From Streptomyces sp. NBC_01283 (GTDB taxonomy: Bacteria > Actinomycetota > Actinomycetes > Streptomycetales > Streptomycetaceae), in the NCBI RefSeq assembly GCF_041435335.1, contig NZ_CP108430.1, positions 4,997,001 through 5,061,000 of the forward strand: a stretch of 64,000 nt of DNA. The letters are read 5' to 3'. Numbering within the stretch: the stretch's first letter is position 1; each line of letters begins with the position of its first letter. Below are positions 34,001 to 44,533 of this stretch, in pieces. A model generated the notes under the pieces. That model did not search any database. It worked only from the letters and a program-made list of their open reading frames with translations, and was not told where the DNA came from. The translations under genes were made by a program, and so were the position numbers.

Positions 34001-34033
34001 CCGAAGTGAACCAACACCGTCCCCTCGGTGAAC
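34001..34033 (-). promoter_or_regulatory. PHO-box array nearer phoR
   Basis: On the minus strand three 11-bp units read GTTCACCGAGG, GGACGGTGTTG and GTTCACTTCGG, ending 73 bp before the phoR start. The downstream flank CTGGGCGACG-type sequence also matches the first array, so the two arrays look like a duplication 96 bp apart. PhoP probably binds here to control its own operon. Confidence 0.8.
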
Positions 34034-34106
34034 TCTGGGCGACGAGTGTTCGAGCGGGCACCCGGATGGCTGGGGCAGGCGCTCGTCCGGCGCATAACCT
34101 GGGGGC

Positions 34107-35366
34107 ATGGACGTGAACGCGGCGGTCGCCGCAGCGGCAGCGATCGCCGGGGTGTGCACCGGTGTCATCGCCATGCTGGCGTTCCGCTGGAGCGAGCGCG
34201 ACCTGAAACGCCCCACCCGGACCTCCCTGCACACAGACCCCGTACTGCCGCCGGGCGTCGACACGGTTCTCTCCGTGCTCCGCTCGTCGGCCGTCGTACT
34301 CGACGAGGCGGACAGCGTCGTCAAGGCCAGCTCGGCCGCGTACGCCCTCGGCCTGGTCCGCGGCGGCAAGCTCGCCGTGGAGCCCATGCTCCAGATGGCG
34401 CGCGACACCCGCCGCGACGGCGAGATACGCCAGGTCGAGCTCGACCTGCCACGCCGCGGCACCGGCCGGGGCGAGGCCCTGGCCGTCTCCGCCCGCGTGG
34501 CGCCCCTCGGCTCCCGCCTGGTCCTGCTCCTCGTGGAGGACCTCACCGAGGCCCGCCGCATCGAGGCCGTACGACGCGACTTCGTCGCGAACGTGAGCCA
34601 TGAGCTCAAGACCCCGGTAGGGGCGCTCTCCCTGCTCTCCGAGGCCGTCATGGACGCCTCGGACGACCCCGAGGCCGTCGAGCGCTTCGCGGGCCGCATG
34701 CAGATCGAGGCGACCCGCCTGACCAGCCTCGTCCAGGAGCTCATCGACCTCTCCCGGGTCCAGAACGACGACCCCCTTGAGGACGCCGAACCCGTCCGTG
34801 TCGACGAACTGGTGGCGGAGGCGATCGACCGCAGCCGTCACCAGGCCTCGCACAAGCAGATCACCATGGCCGCGGGCGGCACCGCCGACCTGCAGATATG
34901 GGGCAACCGCGGCCAGCTCGCGGCGGCCCTCGGCAACCTCGTCGAGAACGCCGTGAACTACTCGCCCGCACGCACCCGGGTGGGCATCGCCGCCCGCCGG
35001 GTCAACGCACCGGGCGGAGACTTCATCGAGGTGGCGGTCACCGACCAGGGGATCGGCATCTCGGACAAGGACAAGGAGCGCATCTTCGAGCGCTTCTACC
35101 GCGTGGACCCGGCCCGCTCCCGGGCCACCGGCGGCACCGGCCTCGGCCTCGCCATCGTCAAACACGTGGCCGCCTCGCACGGCGGGGAGGTCACCGTGTG
35201 GAGCTCCGAGGGACAGGGCTCCACCTTCACCCTGCGGCTGCCCGAAGCAGCCGCGACCCGCGACCGCGGACCCGGTCACGGCGGAGACGGCAGTGAAGCC
35301 GGCACCGCACGGCCCGACGAGATCACTGCGTACGAACCCATTCCTGCCCCGGAGGTCCTTCCGTGA
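34107..35366 (+). CDS. phoR: Phosphate-responsive sensor histidine kinase PhoR
   Basis: The 419 residues have one N-terminal membrane helix (about 3-27), a PAS-like region (about 50-150), the dimerisation segment FVANVSHELKTPVGALSLL with phospho-accepting His165, and an ATPase domain with NLVENAVNYS, DQGIGIS, FERFYRVD and GTGLGLAIVKH. The weak membrane anchor and absent extracellular loop fit PhoR kinases that sense phosphate through PhoU and the Pst system. ATG follows TAACCT (34095-34100) by 6 bases and GGGGG. It overlaps phoP by 4 bp (GTGA), so the two are translated together. Confidence 0.96.
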   Translation: MDVNAAVAAAAAIAGVCTGVIAMLAFRWSERDLKRPTRTSLHTDPVLPPGVDTVLSVLRSSAVVLDEADSVVKASSAAYALGLVRGGKLAVEPMLQMARDTRRDGEIRQVELDLPRRGTGRGEALAVSARVAPLGSRLVLLLVEDLTEARRIEAVRRDFVANVSHELKTPVGALSLLSEAVMDASDDPEAVERFAGRMQIEATRLTSLVQELIDLSRVQNDDPLEDAEPVRVDELVAEAIDRSRHQASHKQITMAAGGTADLQIWGNRGQLAAALGNLVENAVNYSPARTRVGIAARRVNAPGGDFIEVAVTDQGIGISDKDKERIFERFYRVDPARSRATGGTGLGLAIVKHVAASHGGEVTVWSSEGQGSTFTLRLPEAAATRDRGPGHGGDGSEAGTARPDEITAYEPIPAPEVLP

Positions 35367-36043
35367 CCCGAGTGCTCGTCGTCGAGGACGAGGAATCCTT
35401 CAGCGACGCCCTGTCCTACATGCTCCGCAAAGAGGGCTTCGAGGTCGCCATCGCGGCCACCGGGCCCGACGGACTCGACGAGTTCGAGCGCAACGGCGCC
35501 GACCTCGTCCTGCTCGACCTGATGCTGCCGGGCCTGCCCGGCACGGAGGTCTGCCGCCAGCTGCGCAGCCGCTCCAACGTCCCGGTGATCATGGTCACCG
35601 CCAAGGACAGCGAGATCGACAAGGTGGTCGGCCTCGAAATAGGAGCCGACGACTACGTCACCAAGCCCTTCTCCTCGCGCGAACTCGTGGCCCGCATCCG
35701 TGCGGTCCTGCGCCGCCGCGGCGAGCCCGAGGAGGTCGCACCGCAGGCCCTGGAGGCGGGCCCGGTCCGCATGGACGTGGACCGCCACGTCGTCACGGTC
35801 TCCGGCTCCAAGGTCGACCTGCCCCTCAAGGAGTTCGACCTCCTGGAGATGCTCCTGCGCAACGCGGGCCGCGTCCTGACCCGCATGCAGCTCATCGACC
35901 GCGTCTGGGGCGCGGACTACGTGGGGGACACCAAGACCCTCGACGTCCACGTCAAGCGCCTGCGCGCCAAGATCGAGCCCGACCCGGGGGCCCCGCGCTA
36001 CCTGGTGACGGTGCGCGGCCTCGGCTACAAGTTCGAGCCGTAG
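35363..36043 (+). CDS. phoP: Response regulator PhoP
   Basis: The 226 residues are an OmpR-type regulator: receiver with acidic Asp9, phospho-acceptor Asp52, Thr79 and Lys101, then a winged-helix domain with EFDLLEMLLRNAGRVLTRMQL and LDVHVKRLRAKIE. PhoP activates phosphate-scavenging genes through PHO boxes and in Streptomyces also restrains nitrogen and antibiotic genes. The GTG start overlaps the phoR stop. The operon ends at the hairpin at 36087-36118. Confidence 0.97.
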   Translation: MTRVLVVEDEESFSDALSYMLRKEGFEVAIAATGPDGLDEFERNGADLVLLDLMLPGLPGTEVCRQLRSRSNVPVIMVTAKDSEIDKVVGLEIGADDYVTKPFSSRELVARIRAVLRRRGEPEEVAPQALEAGPVRMDVDRHVVTVSGSKVDLPLKEFDLLEMLLRNAGRVLTRMQLIDRVWGADYVGDTKTLDVHVKRLRAKIEPDPGAPRYLVTVRGLGYKFEP

Positions 36044-36086
36044 ACGACCCCTCAGTGGGCGCGTGAGCTTCCAGCAGGCACGTGAA

Positions 36087-36118
36087 AGGGCGGGAACCCG
36101 GCACCGGGTTCCCGCCCT
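36087..36118 (+). terminator. Terminator of the phoR-phoP operon
   Basis: AGGGCGGGAACCCGG (36087-36101) pairs with 36104-36118 in a perfect 15-bp stem with a 2-base tip, followed by CTTTCTG. It lies between the convergent phoP and lipoprotein genes and could serve both. Confidence 0.8.
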
Positions 36119-36142
36119 CTTTCTGTCCGCGACGCGACAGCG

Positions 36143-36868
36143 TCAGTGCTGGGTGCCCGCGTTCTCCGAAGCGGCGCCGGACGGGTCCGTGGCCGCGTCG
36201 GAAGCGTTGCCCGACGGCTTGTCCGAGGGGCTGGCGGGGCCGCCCTCGGCCGCGGGGTCGGAGGCGCCGTCGTGGGGCTCACCGCTCGCCACTCCGGTGG
36301 GCTTCGTCGACGGCTTCGAGTCCGGAGCCTCGGGAACCTCGACCGGGCCCCACTTCTTGAAGTAGCTCTCGGCCGGCACGACGAAGGTCTTCATCTTCAC
36401 GTCGCCGGTCTTGCTGAAGGCGAAGGTGACCGGCTGCGCGTTGCCGTCCTTGACGGCCTCGCGGCTGCTGGGCAGGACGGCGGTCGCGTTGTCCTTGCCG
36501 CCGATGATGACGGAGCCGCCGGCGGGGATGGTCAGCGGACCGCCCCGCTTGGAGGTCTTGTCGTCCTTGGCCGGCGTGATCTTCGCCGTCTTGCCGGTTC
36601 CGTTGACCTTGATCCCGTCCAGGGTCTGGTCGGAACTGCCGTTGTTGAAGATCGTGGCGGCGATCACCGCGGGGCCCGTCGACTTCAGGTCGGGCTGGGT
36701 GATCACCATGGCGTTCTGGATCTTGATGTCGCCGACGGCGGTCGCGGCGTTGTCCGGCTTGATCTCGTGCGTCTGGGCGTTGTTACCGGCGCCGCACGCG
36801 GCGAGCGACGCGAGCGAGAACGCGATGGCGGTGGCGGCAATGGCGCCACGTCGAAGGCTGCGGCTCAC
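36143..36868 (-). CDS. Lipoprotein with a DUF461/PCu(A)C-like core
   Basis: The 241 residues start with a lipoprotein signal ending in LAAC (Cys25). The middle (about 45-180) is a beta-sandwich-like region (IKIQNAMVITQPD, AATIFNNGSSDQTLDGIKV, GGSVIIGGKDNATAVL) that resembles the copper chaperone PCu(A)C group, but the Met/His metal ligands are not apparent. The last 60 residues are a disordered Pro/Ser/Ala/Asp-rich tail, where most lipoproteins would attach no tail. It is monocistronic, convergent with phoP. Function unknown. Confidence 0.78.
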   Translation of the reverse strand: MSRSLRRGAIAATAIAFSLASLAACGAGNNAQTHEIKPDNAATAVGDIKIQNAMVITQPDLKSTGPAVIAATIFNNGSSDQTLDGIKVNGTGKTAKITPAKDDKTSKRGGPLTIPAGGSVIIGGKDNATAVLPSSREAVKDGNAQPVTFAFSKTGDVKMKTFVVPAESYFKKWGPVEVPEAPDSKPSTKPTGVASGEPHDGASDPAAEGGPASPSDKPSGNASDAATDPSGAASENAGTQH

Positions 36869-37506
36869 GGCGGCGGCAACTCCTTGAACGAGAGCGGTAG
36901 GGGAGGGTGGGACGGCCGTAAAGCCGTCCTAAGCGTGTGTCAGCGGGCTCAGGTTACCGAGCCGTTCCCGCGCCACCGCACCCGACCCGCCCCTACGGGT
37001 GGTGAGCCTCTCTCCCGCGGCTCGTCTTCCGACGCACACGCCCCGGCCGTCACGCCCGCGCCATTGGCCTCTCGTTCACCATTCACTTAAGTGCCGTCAA
37101 GAGTCATCACGGCCCGTCCCGCGGATTTCCGGTAAGGAATGCATGGTGGTCCGGGGAAGTCCGGGAAATTGATCACCGGGGGCGCTTGATCAATTCCGGA
37201 TTTACGTCGAACGCGGGCTCGCGTGTCTCTCCGGTCACCGAACGGAGTAGCGGAAGTTCACCGTTCGGAACCCGGCAAACCGGGACGTTCAGCCTCGTGG
37301 AGCGCTCTCGAAGGGGGTGTAACGGGCGCGTTTCCGCTTCCCCGGAGAGCCGCTCCCACCTGCGAATACCCCGCTCCGGAAGCCCTTCGCAGCACGTTCC
37401 TGTTGCTGTTGTCAAGCCCCGAGATATGCCCTGACCTGCGAAAACGCCATTCAGAAGAGGCGATTCTCGTGTTAGGATGGATAGCCACGGAAGGGGTACC
37501 TGTCAC
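36869..37506. other. 638-bp gap before carD
   Basis: I see no convincing gene here; the short open frames are small, overlap each other and have no ribosome binding sites. It contains a perfect 9-bp inverted repeat, AATTGATCA (37167-37175) and TGATCAATT (37187-37195), with an 11-base GC-rich loop, and the carD promoter near the right end. The left part must hold the promoter of the lipoprotein gene starting at 36868. Confidence 0.6.
37450..37478 (+). promoter_or_regulatory. Probable carD promoter
   Basis: TTCAGA (37450-37455) and TAGGAT (37473-37478) are 17 bp apart, the spacing of a housekeeping-sigma promoter. The start of transcription would be near 37485, about 22 bases before the carD ATG and just before GGAAGGGG. 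Confidence 0.6.
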
Positions 37507-37989
37507 ATGACGTTCAAGGTTGGCGACACCGTGGTCTATCCCCATCACGGGGCCGCGCTGATCGAGGCCATTGAGACTCGCCAGATCAAAGGCGTGGACA
37601 AGACCTACTTGGTGCTGAAGGTCGCTCAGGGCGACTTGACGGTACGTGTGCCTGCGGACAATGCGGAGTTCGTCGGCGTGCGTGATGTGGTCGGTCAGGA
37701 CGGGCTCGACCGGGTCTTCGAAGTACTGCGCGCGCCGTACGCCGAAGAGCCGACGAACTGGTCCCGTCGCTACAAGGCAAATCTCGAGAAGCTCGCTTCG
37801 GGCGATGTCATCAAGGTCGCGGAAGTCGTGCGTGACCTGTGGCGTCGTGAGCGTGAGCGCGGACTGTCCGCGGGTGAGAAGCGCATGCTCGCCAAGGCTC
37901 GTCAGATCCTGGTGAGCGAGCTCGCCCTCGCGGAGAACACGAACGAAGACAAGGCCGAGGCCCTGCTCGACGAGGTCCTCGCGTCCTGA
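37507..37989 (+). CDS. carD: RNA polymerase-binding transcription factor CarD
   Basis: ATG 37507 gives 160 residues of usual CarD length. The N-terminal RNA-polymerase-interacting domain starts [23 protein letters not shown]; the C-terminal helical domain carries the conserved Trp in [17 protein letters not shown] and the basic [15 protein letters not shown] segment. CarD binds the beta subunit and stabilises open promoter complexes, and is essential in mycobacteria. It is followed after 290 bp by ispD and ispF, the same order as in Mycobacterium tuberculosis. Confidence 0.97.
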   Translation: MTFKVGDTVVYPHHGAALIEAIETRQIKGVDKTYLVLKVAQGDLTVRVPADNAEFVGVRDVVGQDGLDRVFEVLRAPYAEEPTNWSRRYKANLEKLASGDVIKVAEVVRDLWRRERERGLSAGEKRMLAKARQILVSELALAENTNEDKAEALLDEVLAS

Positions 37990-38279
37990 TCGCGTCCTGA
38001 CGTAACGCATACGTCTTGGCGCCATGAATGCCGCGGTGCCCGCTGACCCTCAATGGTGTCGCCGGGCGCTGCGGCATGTTCGTACCCAGACGCGATCCCT
38101 ACATTCTTACGTCCTACTCACGTCGTGCTCGGTGCTGTCATCAGTGCTGTCAGGTGTGCGTGCCGGGCGAGCAGCTGGCTCGACCAGATGTCACGGAAGG
38201 GTCCGGTCAAAGGCTCGCGCCCGGCACTCCCCCAAGGCCATACCCAGCCCTCCCGAGCACACAAACCTGAACGGAAGCG

Positions 38280-39008
38280 ATGTCTGAGGAATCCCGCACC
38301 GCGGTCGTGATCCCCGCCGCCGGACGCGGCGTACGGCTCGGCCCGGGCGCCCCCAAGGCGCTCCGCGCGCTGAACGGCACGCCCATGCTCATCCACGCCG
38401 TACGGGCCATGGCCGCCTCCCGCGCCGTCTCGCTCGTCGTCGTCGTGGCCCCGCCGGAGGGCGCCGCCGAGGTCAAGTCCCTCCTGGCCGACCACGCACT
38501 GCCCGAGCGCACCGACTTCGTCGTGGTCCCCGGCGGCGAGACCCGCCAGGAATCCGTGAAGCTCGGCCTCGACGCCCTGCCGGACGGCATCGGCGTCGTC
38601 CTGGTGCACGACGCGGCCCGCCCGCTGGTGCCCGTCGACACCGTCGACGGCGTCATCGAGGCCGTACGCGACGGCGCCCCCGCCGTCGTCCCCGCGCTGC
38701 CCCTGACCGACACCGTCAAGCAGGTCGAGCCTGCGGCGCCCGGCACGCCCGAGCCCGTGGTCGCCACGCCCGAGCGGTCCCGCCTGCGCGCCGTGCAGAC
38801 CCCGCAGGGCTTCGAGCGCGACACCCTCGTCCGCGCCCACGCGACGGTCACCGACAACGTCACGGACGACGCCAGCATGGTCGAGCAGCTCGGCCTCCAG
38901 GTCGTCGTCGTGCCCGGCCACGAGGAAGCCTTCAAGGTCACGCGGCCCCTCGACCTCGTCCTGGCCGAGGCCGTACTCGCCCGCAGGAGGGCCAACGATG
39001 GCTTCTGA
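38280..39008 (+). CDS. ispD: 2-C-methyl-D-erythritol 4-phosphate cytidylyltransferase
   Basis: The 242 residues have the CTP-binding loop [32 protein letters not shown] and the [14 protein letters not shown] segment of IspD. It transfers CMP to methylerythritol phosphate in the non-mevalonate isoprenoid pathway. Its last 11 bp overlap the start of ispF, so the two consecutive-pathway genes (with IspE encoded elsewhere) are translationally coupled. The 290 bp before it hold no gene I can support. Confidence 0.96.
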   Translation: MSEESRTAVVIPAAGRGVRLGPGAPKALRALNGTPMLIHAVRAMAASRAVSLVVVVAPPEGAAEVKSLLADHALPERTDFVVVPGGETRQESVKLGLDALPDGIGVVLVHDAARPLVPVDTVDGVIEAVRDGAPAVVPALPLTDTVKQVEPAAPGTPEPVVATPERSRLRAVQTPQGFERDTLVRAHATVTDNVTDDASMVEQLGLQVVVVPGHEEAFKVTRPLDLVLAEAVLARRRANDGF

Positions 39009-39501
39009 GCACCAGCCGCGGGTCACGCTCCCGCAGGTCGGCATCGGCACCGACGTGCACGCCTTCGAGGAAGGGCGCGAGCTGTGGTGTGCCGGGCTCC
39101 TCTGGGAGGGCGAGAGCGCGGGCCTCGCCGGGCACTCGGACGGCGACGTCGCCGCGCACGCAGCCTGCGACGCCCTGTTCTCCGCCGCCGGCGTCGGCGA
39201 CCTCGGCGCGCACTTCGGCACCAGCAGGCCCGAGTGGTCCGGCGCCTCCGGTGTGACGCTGCTCGCCGAGGCCGCCAGGATCGTGCGCGCCGAAGGCTTC
39301 GAGATCGGCAACATCGCCGTCCAGGTCATCGGCGTACGCCCCAAGGTCGGCAAGCGGCGCGACGAGGCGCAGAAGACGCTGAGCGCCGCCGCGGGCGCCC
39401 CGGTCGCCGTGTCCGGCACGACGACGGACGGGCTCGGCCTCACCGGCCGCGCCGAGGGCCTCGCCGCGATCGCCACGGCACTGGTCGTGCGGACCGGCTG
39501 A
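38998..39501 (+). CDS. ispF: 2-C-methyl-D-erythritol 2,4-cyclodiphosphate synthase
   Basis: The 167 residues contain the zinc-binding DVHAF and the [18 protein letters not shown] segment that carries the conserved Asp and His, plus [14 protein letters not shown] near the end. IspF cyclises the CDP-methylerythritol phosphate intermediate with loss of CMP. The start ATG lies within the last codons of ispD. A hairpin follows at 39537-39569. Confidence 0.97.
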   Translation: MASEHQPRVTLPQVGIGTDVHAFEEGRELWCAGLLWEGESAGLAGHSDGDVAAHAACDALFSAAGVGDLGAHFGTSRPEWSGASGVTLLAEAARIVRAEGFEIGNIAVQVIGVRPKVGKRRDEAQKTLSAAAGAPVAVSGTTTDGLGLTGRAEGLAAIATALVVRTG

Positions 39502-39536
39502 CGGCCTGCTGCCGGCCGATGAAATGCCGGTGGGGC

Positions 39537-39569
39537 GGGGTGCGTTGAGCAATACAGGGAACGCACCCC
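39537..39569 (+). terminator. Hairpin after ispF
   Basis: GGGGTGCGTT (39537-39546) pairs with AACGCACCCC (39560-39569) around a 13-base loop, 35 bases after the ispF stop. It separates the isoprenoid genes from the PPOX gene. Confidence 0.6.
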
Positions 39570-39657
39570 TACAGCGGCTCCACCGCGCAGCTCGACAGCA
39601 CCGCTCGACAGCGCAGCCCCACGTCAGCCATCGACGTACGAGAGAGAGGCATCCGTA

Positions 39658-40062
39658 ATGGCCGCCGAACTGTCCGACAAGCTCAAGGCCCTGCTCGACA
39701 CCCCCGTCTTCATCTCCGTCGCCACGATCCAGCCCGACGGCAGCCCCCAGATCTCACCGGTCTGGGTGAAGCGGGACGGCGACGACCTGCTCTTCTCCAC
39801 CACGCTCGGCCGCCGCAAGGAGAAGAACATCCGCCGCGACCCGCGCGTGACGGTGCTGCTCCAGCCCTTCGACGCGCCGTACACGTACGCCGAGATCCGC
39901 GGCGAGGCGACGCTGACCACCGAGGGCGGGCAGGAGCTCATCGACGAGCTGGCGCTGAAGTACACCGGCCTCAAGTACGCGGAGTTCAACAAGTCCTCCG
40001 CCGAGGACGGGACCCGCGTCGTCGTCCGCGTCACCCCGCGCAAGGTCGTCGGCCGCCTCTGA
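39658..40062 (+). CDS. PPOX-class F420-dependent oxidoreductase-like protein
   Basis: The 134 residues match the short split-barrel group: PVFISVATIQPDGSPQISPVWVKRDGDDLLFSTTLGRRKEKNIRRDPRV in outline, then EIRGEATLTTEGGQELID and the RVVVRVTPRKVVG end. The KxKNIRRDPRVTV segment is typical of F420-binding members. The ATG follows GAGAGAGGCATCCGTA. It interrupts the otherwise conserved ispF-cysS order, with its own promoter likely between 39570 and 39657. Substrate unknown. Confidence 0.85.
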   Translation: MAAELSDKLKALLDTPVFISVATIQPDGSPQISPVWVKRDGDDLLFSTTLGRRKEKNIRRDPRVTVLLQPFDAPYTYAEIRGEATLTTEGGQELIDELALKYTGLKYAEFNKSSAEDGTRVVVRVTPRKVVGRL

Positions 40063-40174
40063 GGCCCCCCCGCGTCCTTTTCGGGTCCTTCCCGGACCCG
40101 CGCATGTCACAGTTCCGTGCCCTGTTGGCCCAGGAGGTCGCAGGGCACTGTCCTGCGCCCACTACCCTGGAGTG

Positions 40175-41575
<1,401 letters not shown>

Positions 41576-41591
41576 GCGTCTGACCTCGCGA

Positions 41592-41619
41592 TGTGCCGCC
41601 CGGCGACCCGGGCGGCACA
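41592..41619 (+). terminator. Hairpin after cysS
   Basis: TGTGCCGCCCGG (41592-41603) pairs perfectly with 41608-41619 around CGAC, followed by CTTCATATAC. It lies 17 bases after the cysS stop, before rlmB. Confidence 0.75.
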
Positions 41620-41699
41620 CTTCATATACGTACGCAGTCACGCAGTGGGCCGGCACGCAGCAGGCGGACGGCCGCACGCAACACAGAGACAGGTAGGTC

Positions 41700-42653
41700 A
41701 TGGCCGCTAACAACCGCCGCATGTCCGGCAAGAAGGGCGCGCAGGTCGGCAGCGGTGGAAATCGGCGCCGCGGCCTTGAGGGCAAGGGCCCGACGCCGCC
41801 CGCCGAGGCGCGCAAGGGACACAAGAAGAACCGCATCGCCAACGCCGCCGCCAAGAAGGCCGGCGGACCCGGCGGTCGCCGCCCCAGCCCCGTGAAGGGC
41901 CGCGGCAAGGGCACCTCCGAGATGGTCGTCGGCCGTAACTCGGTCGTCGAGGCGCTGCGCGAGGGCGTGCCCGCCTCGATGCTCTACGTCCAGCAGTTCA
42001 TCGACAACGACGAGCGCGTCCGCGAGGCGCTGCAGCTCGCCGGTGAGCGCGGCGGCATCCACCTCATGGAGGCCCCGCGCCCCGAGCTGGACCGCATGAC
42101 CAACGGGCTCAACCACCAGGGGCTCGTGCTCCAGGTGCCGCCCTACGAGTACGCGCACCCCGAGGAGCTCGCGGCCGCCGCGTACGACCAGGGCGAGGAC
42201 CCGCTGATCGTCGCCCTCGACGGCGTGACGGACCCGCGGAACCTCGGCGCCGTGGTGCGTTCCGCCTCCGCCTTCGGCGGGCACGGCGTCGTCGTCCCCG
42301 AGCGCCGCGCCGCCGGCATGACCGCGGGCGCCTGGAAGACGGCCGCCGGTGCCGCGGCGCGCACGCCCGTGGCCCGCGCCACGAACCTGACCCGCGTCCT
42401 TGAGGCGTACAAGAAGGCCGGGCTCGCGATCGTCGGCCTCGCGGCGGACGGCGACCACGAGGTCGGCGACCTCAAGGCGCTGTCCGGTCCCGTGGTCATC
42501 GTCATCGGCAGCGAGGGCAAGGGCCTCTCGCGGCTCGTCGGCGAGACATGCGACTACCGCGTCCGGATCCCCATGCCGGGCGGCACGGAGTCCCTGAACG
42601 CCGGTGTCGCCGCGGGCGTCGTGCTCTACGAGGCGTCCCGCCGCCGTCGCTAG
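41700..42653 (+). CDS. rlmB: 23S rRNA 2'-O-ribose methyltransferase, RlmB/TrmH family
   Basis: The 317 residues begin with a basic, disordered extension of about 75 residues (KKGAQVGSGGNRRRG, KGHKKNRIANAAAKK), followed by the SpoU substrate-binding domain (MVVGRNSVVEALREG) and the knotted catalytic domain with DGVTDPRNLGAVVRSASAFG, VIVIGSEGKGLSRLV and RIPMPGGTESLNAGVAAGVVLYE, motifs 1-3 of the SPOUT family. By homology it methylates G2251 of 23S rRNA. The Lys/Arg-rich extension is common in actinobacterial members. The start follows ACAGGTAGGTC. Confidence 0.94.
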   Translation: MAANNRRMSGKKGAQVGSGGNRRRGLEGKGPTPPAEARKGHKKNRIANAAAKKAGGPGGRRPSPVKGRGKGTSEMVVGRNSVVEALREGVPASMLYVQQFIDNDERVREALQLAGERGGIHLMEAPRPELDRMTNGLNHQGLVLQVPPYEYAHPEELAAAAYDQGEDPLIVALDGVTDPRNLGAVVRSASAFGGHGVVVPERRAAGMTAGAWKTAAGAAARTPVARATNLTRVLEAYKKAGLAIVGLAADGDHEVGDLKALSGPVVIVIGSEGKGLSRLVGETCDYRVRIPMPGGTESLNAGVAAGVVLYEASRRRR

Positions 42654-42667
42654 GCAGCACCCCGGAC

Positions 42668-42700
42668 GTCGGCCGGCCCGGATTCCGCGGGCCGGCCGAC
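42668..42700 (+). terminator. Hairpin after rlmB
   Basis: GTCGGCCGGCCCG (42668-42680) pairs with 42688-42700 in a perfect 13-bp stem with a 7-base loop, 14 bases after the stop codon. Confidence 0.75.
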
Positions 42701-42778
42701 GCCGCTGGGAGATCTTGACGCGGTCCGGACATTTCCCCGCGGTCAAGGCAGTGTCCTAAACACACATCACTCGGTTAG

Positions 42779-44425
42779 ATGAGTGTGGACACCAGAACGC
42801 CCCGCAATCCCACGGGGGGAAGCTCGTCAGGGTTCGACGAAGCTCCCGCGCTGAGCATGGTGAAGGTGCCGAGCGACCCGGCCCAGGTCATCGTGAACCA
42901 CGCGAGCTTCCGCGTGCAGCTCCCCACCGCGCAGCGGACCCAATCCCCGCGAATCGCACGGCACTTGAGCACTGCCGACAACTCCGTGCGCATCCCCGCA
43001 GCCGGCTCCGCCGCACGGCGCCGCACGCCCGTCGTCTGGAGCGGGAAGTCCGAACCGGGCGACCCCGGAGCCACCGGACTGCTCCAGGCGGTGCGCGGAA
43101 CCGGCGTGCGCCATTCGGCCGAAGGCGGCGGCACCTCCTACGACGACGGGGGCGCCACGCAGGTCATCCCCCGCATCGAGGACGACCTGGAGAGCACGCA
43201 GGCCACGCCTGCCGTCATCGGCCCCAGAAACCCCGATCCCGAGACCCGCCTCATCCCGCGCATGCCGATGCCGGAGAGCGACCTCGACGAACGACTCCCC
43301 TACGCGGAAGACGACTTCGACGACGGCCTCGACGACGAGGACGGCCGCCAGGCCGTGAAGCGGCACGGGGCCGACCCCGTCCGGCACGCCTATTACCCAG
43401 GCCGCCGCATGAACCTCGGCGTCGTGCTGCTCCCGCTGCGCGTCTTCCTCGGATTCATCTCCATCTACGCCGGCATGGGCAAGCTCTGCGACCCCGTGTA
43501 CTTCGACGGCGGCGACCGCGGCTCCATGGTCAAGTGGCTCAACTCGCTGCACCCCTGGGCGCTCGCCGAGCCGCTGCGGGACTTCGCCCTCTCGCACCCG
43601 GTGGGTGCGGGACTCTTCATCGCCTTCCTGCAGATCATCGTCGGCGTGCTCACGGTGCTCGGGCTCTGGCAGCGGGTCGCGGCCAGCATCGGCGTGCTCC
43701 TGTCCGCCGCGCTCATCGTCACCGTCAGCTGGAAGACCGTCCCCGCCTACGACGCGCCGGACATCATCTATCTGGCCGCATGGTCGCCGCTGATCATCGC
43801 CGGCGCACCCGTCTACTCCGTCGACGGGCGCCTCGCCGGAGAGGCCTGGCGGACGCTCGGACCCCGGGTGGACATCTGGGAGCTGCGGCGCCGTGTGCTG
43901 CGGCGCGGCGGGCTCGTCGGCGGGCTCGTGGTCGGGCTCACGCTGCTGATCGGTTCGATGCTCGGCGGCGCCGTCCGGGACGCCGACCGCGTGACCGTGC
44001 CGGGACCCGGCGAGGCCCCGCGCAACGAACTGCCCGGCTCACCGCTCCCGCAGGAGCCCGGAAAGCAGCGGCACCGTCAGGGCCAGTCGCAGGGGCCCAC
44101 GGCCTCCGGGGCGCCGACGCAGGGGAGTTCCGCGAGCCCCACGCAGGGCGCCACGGCGACCACTCCGGGCGCGGCCCCCGAGTCCGCCACCGCGGGCACC
44201 GGCACCGGCCAGGGGCAGCCCAGCCAGACGCAGGGCACCGCCGGCCAGGCACCGCCCCAGCAGTCCTCGCCCCAGCAGCCTCCGTCGTCGGCCACCGCGG
44301 GACCCACGTCCAGCGGCGGCAGCAGCGGCGGCGGAGCGCCCGAGAGCGGCACGAGCGGCGGCAACTCGAGTGGTGGCGGCGGCCGCAACGACCGCCTCGT
44401 GGGCGGCCTGCTCGGCGGCGGCTGA
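42779..44425 (+). CDS. DoxX-like membrane protein with long disordered ends
   Basis: The 548 residues have a disordered, partly acidic N-terminus (1-215, including DLDERLPYAEDDFDDGLDDEDG), a four-helix DoxX-type core (about 216-345, starting GVVLLPLRVFLGFISIYAGMGKL), a further helix near 395-410, and a Gln/Pro/Ser/Thr/Gly-rich tail of about 130 residues that would lie outside the membrane. DoxX proteins are often linked to quinone or redox functions; the long tails are actinobacterial. It is transcribed alone and ends before a 14-bp hairpin. Confidence 0.82.
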   Translation: MSVDTRTPRNPTGGSSSGFDEAPALSMVKVPSDPAQVIVNHASFRVQLPTAQRTQSPRIARHLSTADNSVRIPAAGSAARRRTPVVWSGKSEPGDPGATGLLQAVRGTGVRHSAEGGGTSYDDGGATQVIPRIEDDLESTQATPAVIGPRNPDPETRLIPRMPMPESDLDERLPYAEDDFDDGLDDEDGRQAVKRHGADPVRHAYYPGRRMNLGVVLLPLRVFLGFISIYAGMGKLCDPVYFDGGDRGSMVKWLNSLHPWALAEPLRDFALSHPVGAGLFIAFLQIIVGVLTVLGLWQRVAASIGVLLSAALIVTVSWKTVPAYDAPDIIYLAAWSPLIIAGAPVYSVDGRLAGEAWRTLGPRVDIWELRRRVLRRGGLVGGLVVGLTLLIGSMLGGAVRDADRVTVPGPGEAPRNELPGSPLPQEPGKQRHRQGQSQGPTASGAPTQGSSASPTQGATATTPGAAPESATAGTGTGQGQPSQTQGTAGQAPPQQSSPQQPPSSATAGPTSSGGSSGGGAPESGTSGGNSSGGGGRNDRLVGGLLGGG

Positions 44426-44450
44426 CCCGGCTCTCCACCCGTACGCGAAA

Positions 44451-44481
44451 GGGGCCCCGCACAGTCACTGTGCGGGGCCCC
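44451..44481. terminator. Strong hairpin between convergent genes
   Basis: GGGGCCCCGCACAG (44451-44464) pairs with 44468-44481 around TCA, preceded by GCGAAA. It lies between the DoxX-like gene and the minus-strand nucleotidyltransferase gene, so it may stop both. Confidence 0.8.
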
Positions 44482-44533
44482 GTCGACGTACGCGGGACAT
44501 GCGGGATGTTCTTGGAGGCGCGGGGAGGAGACC

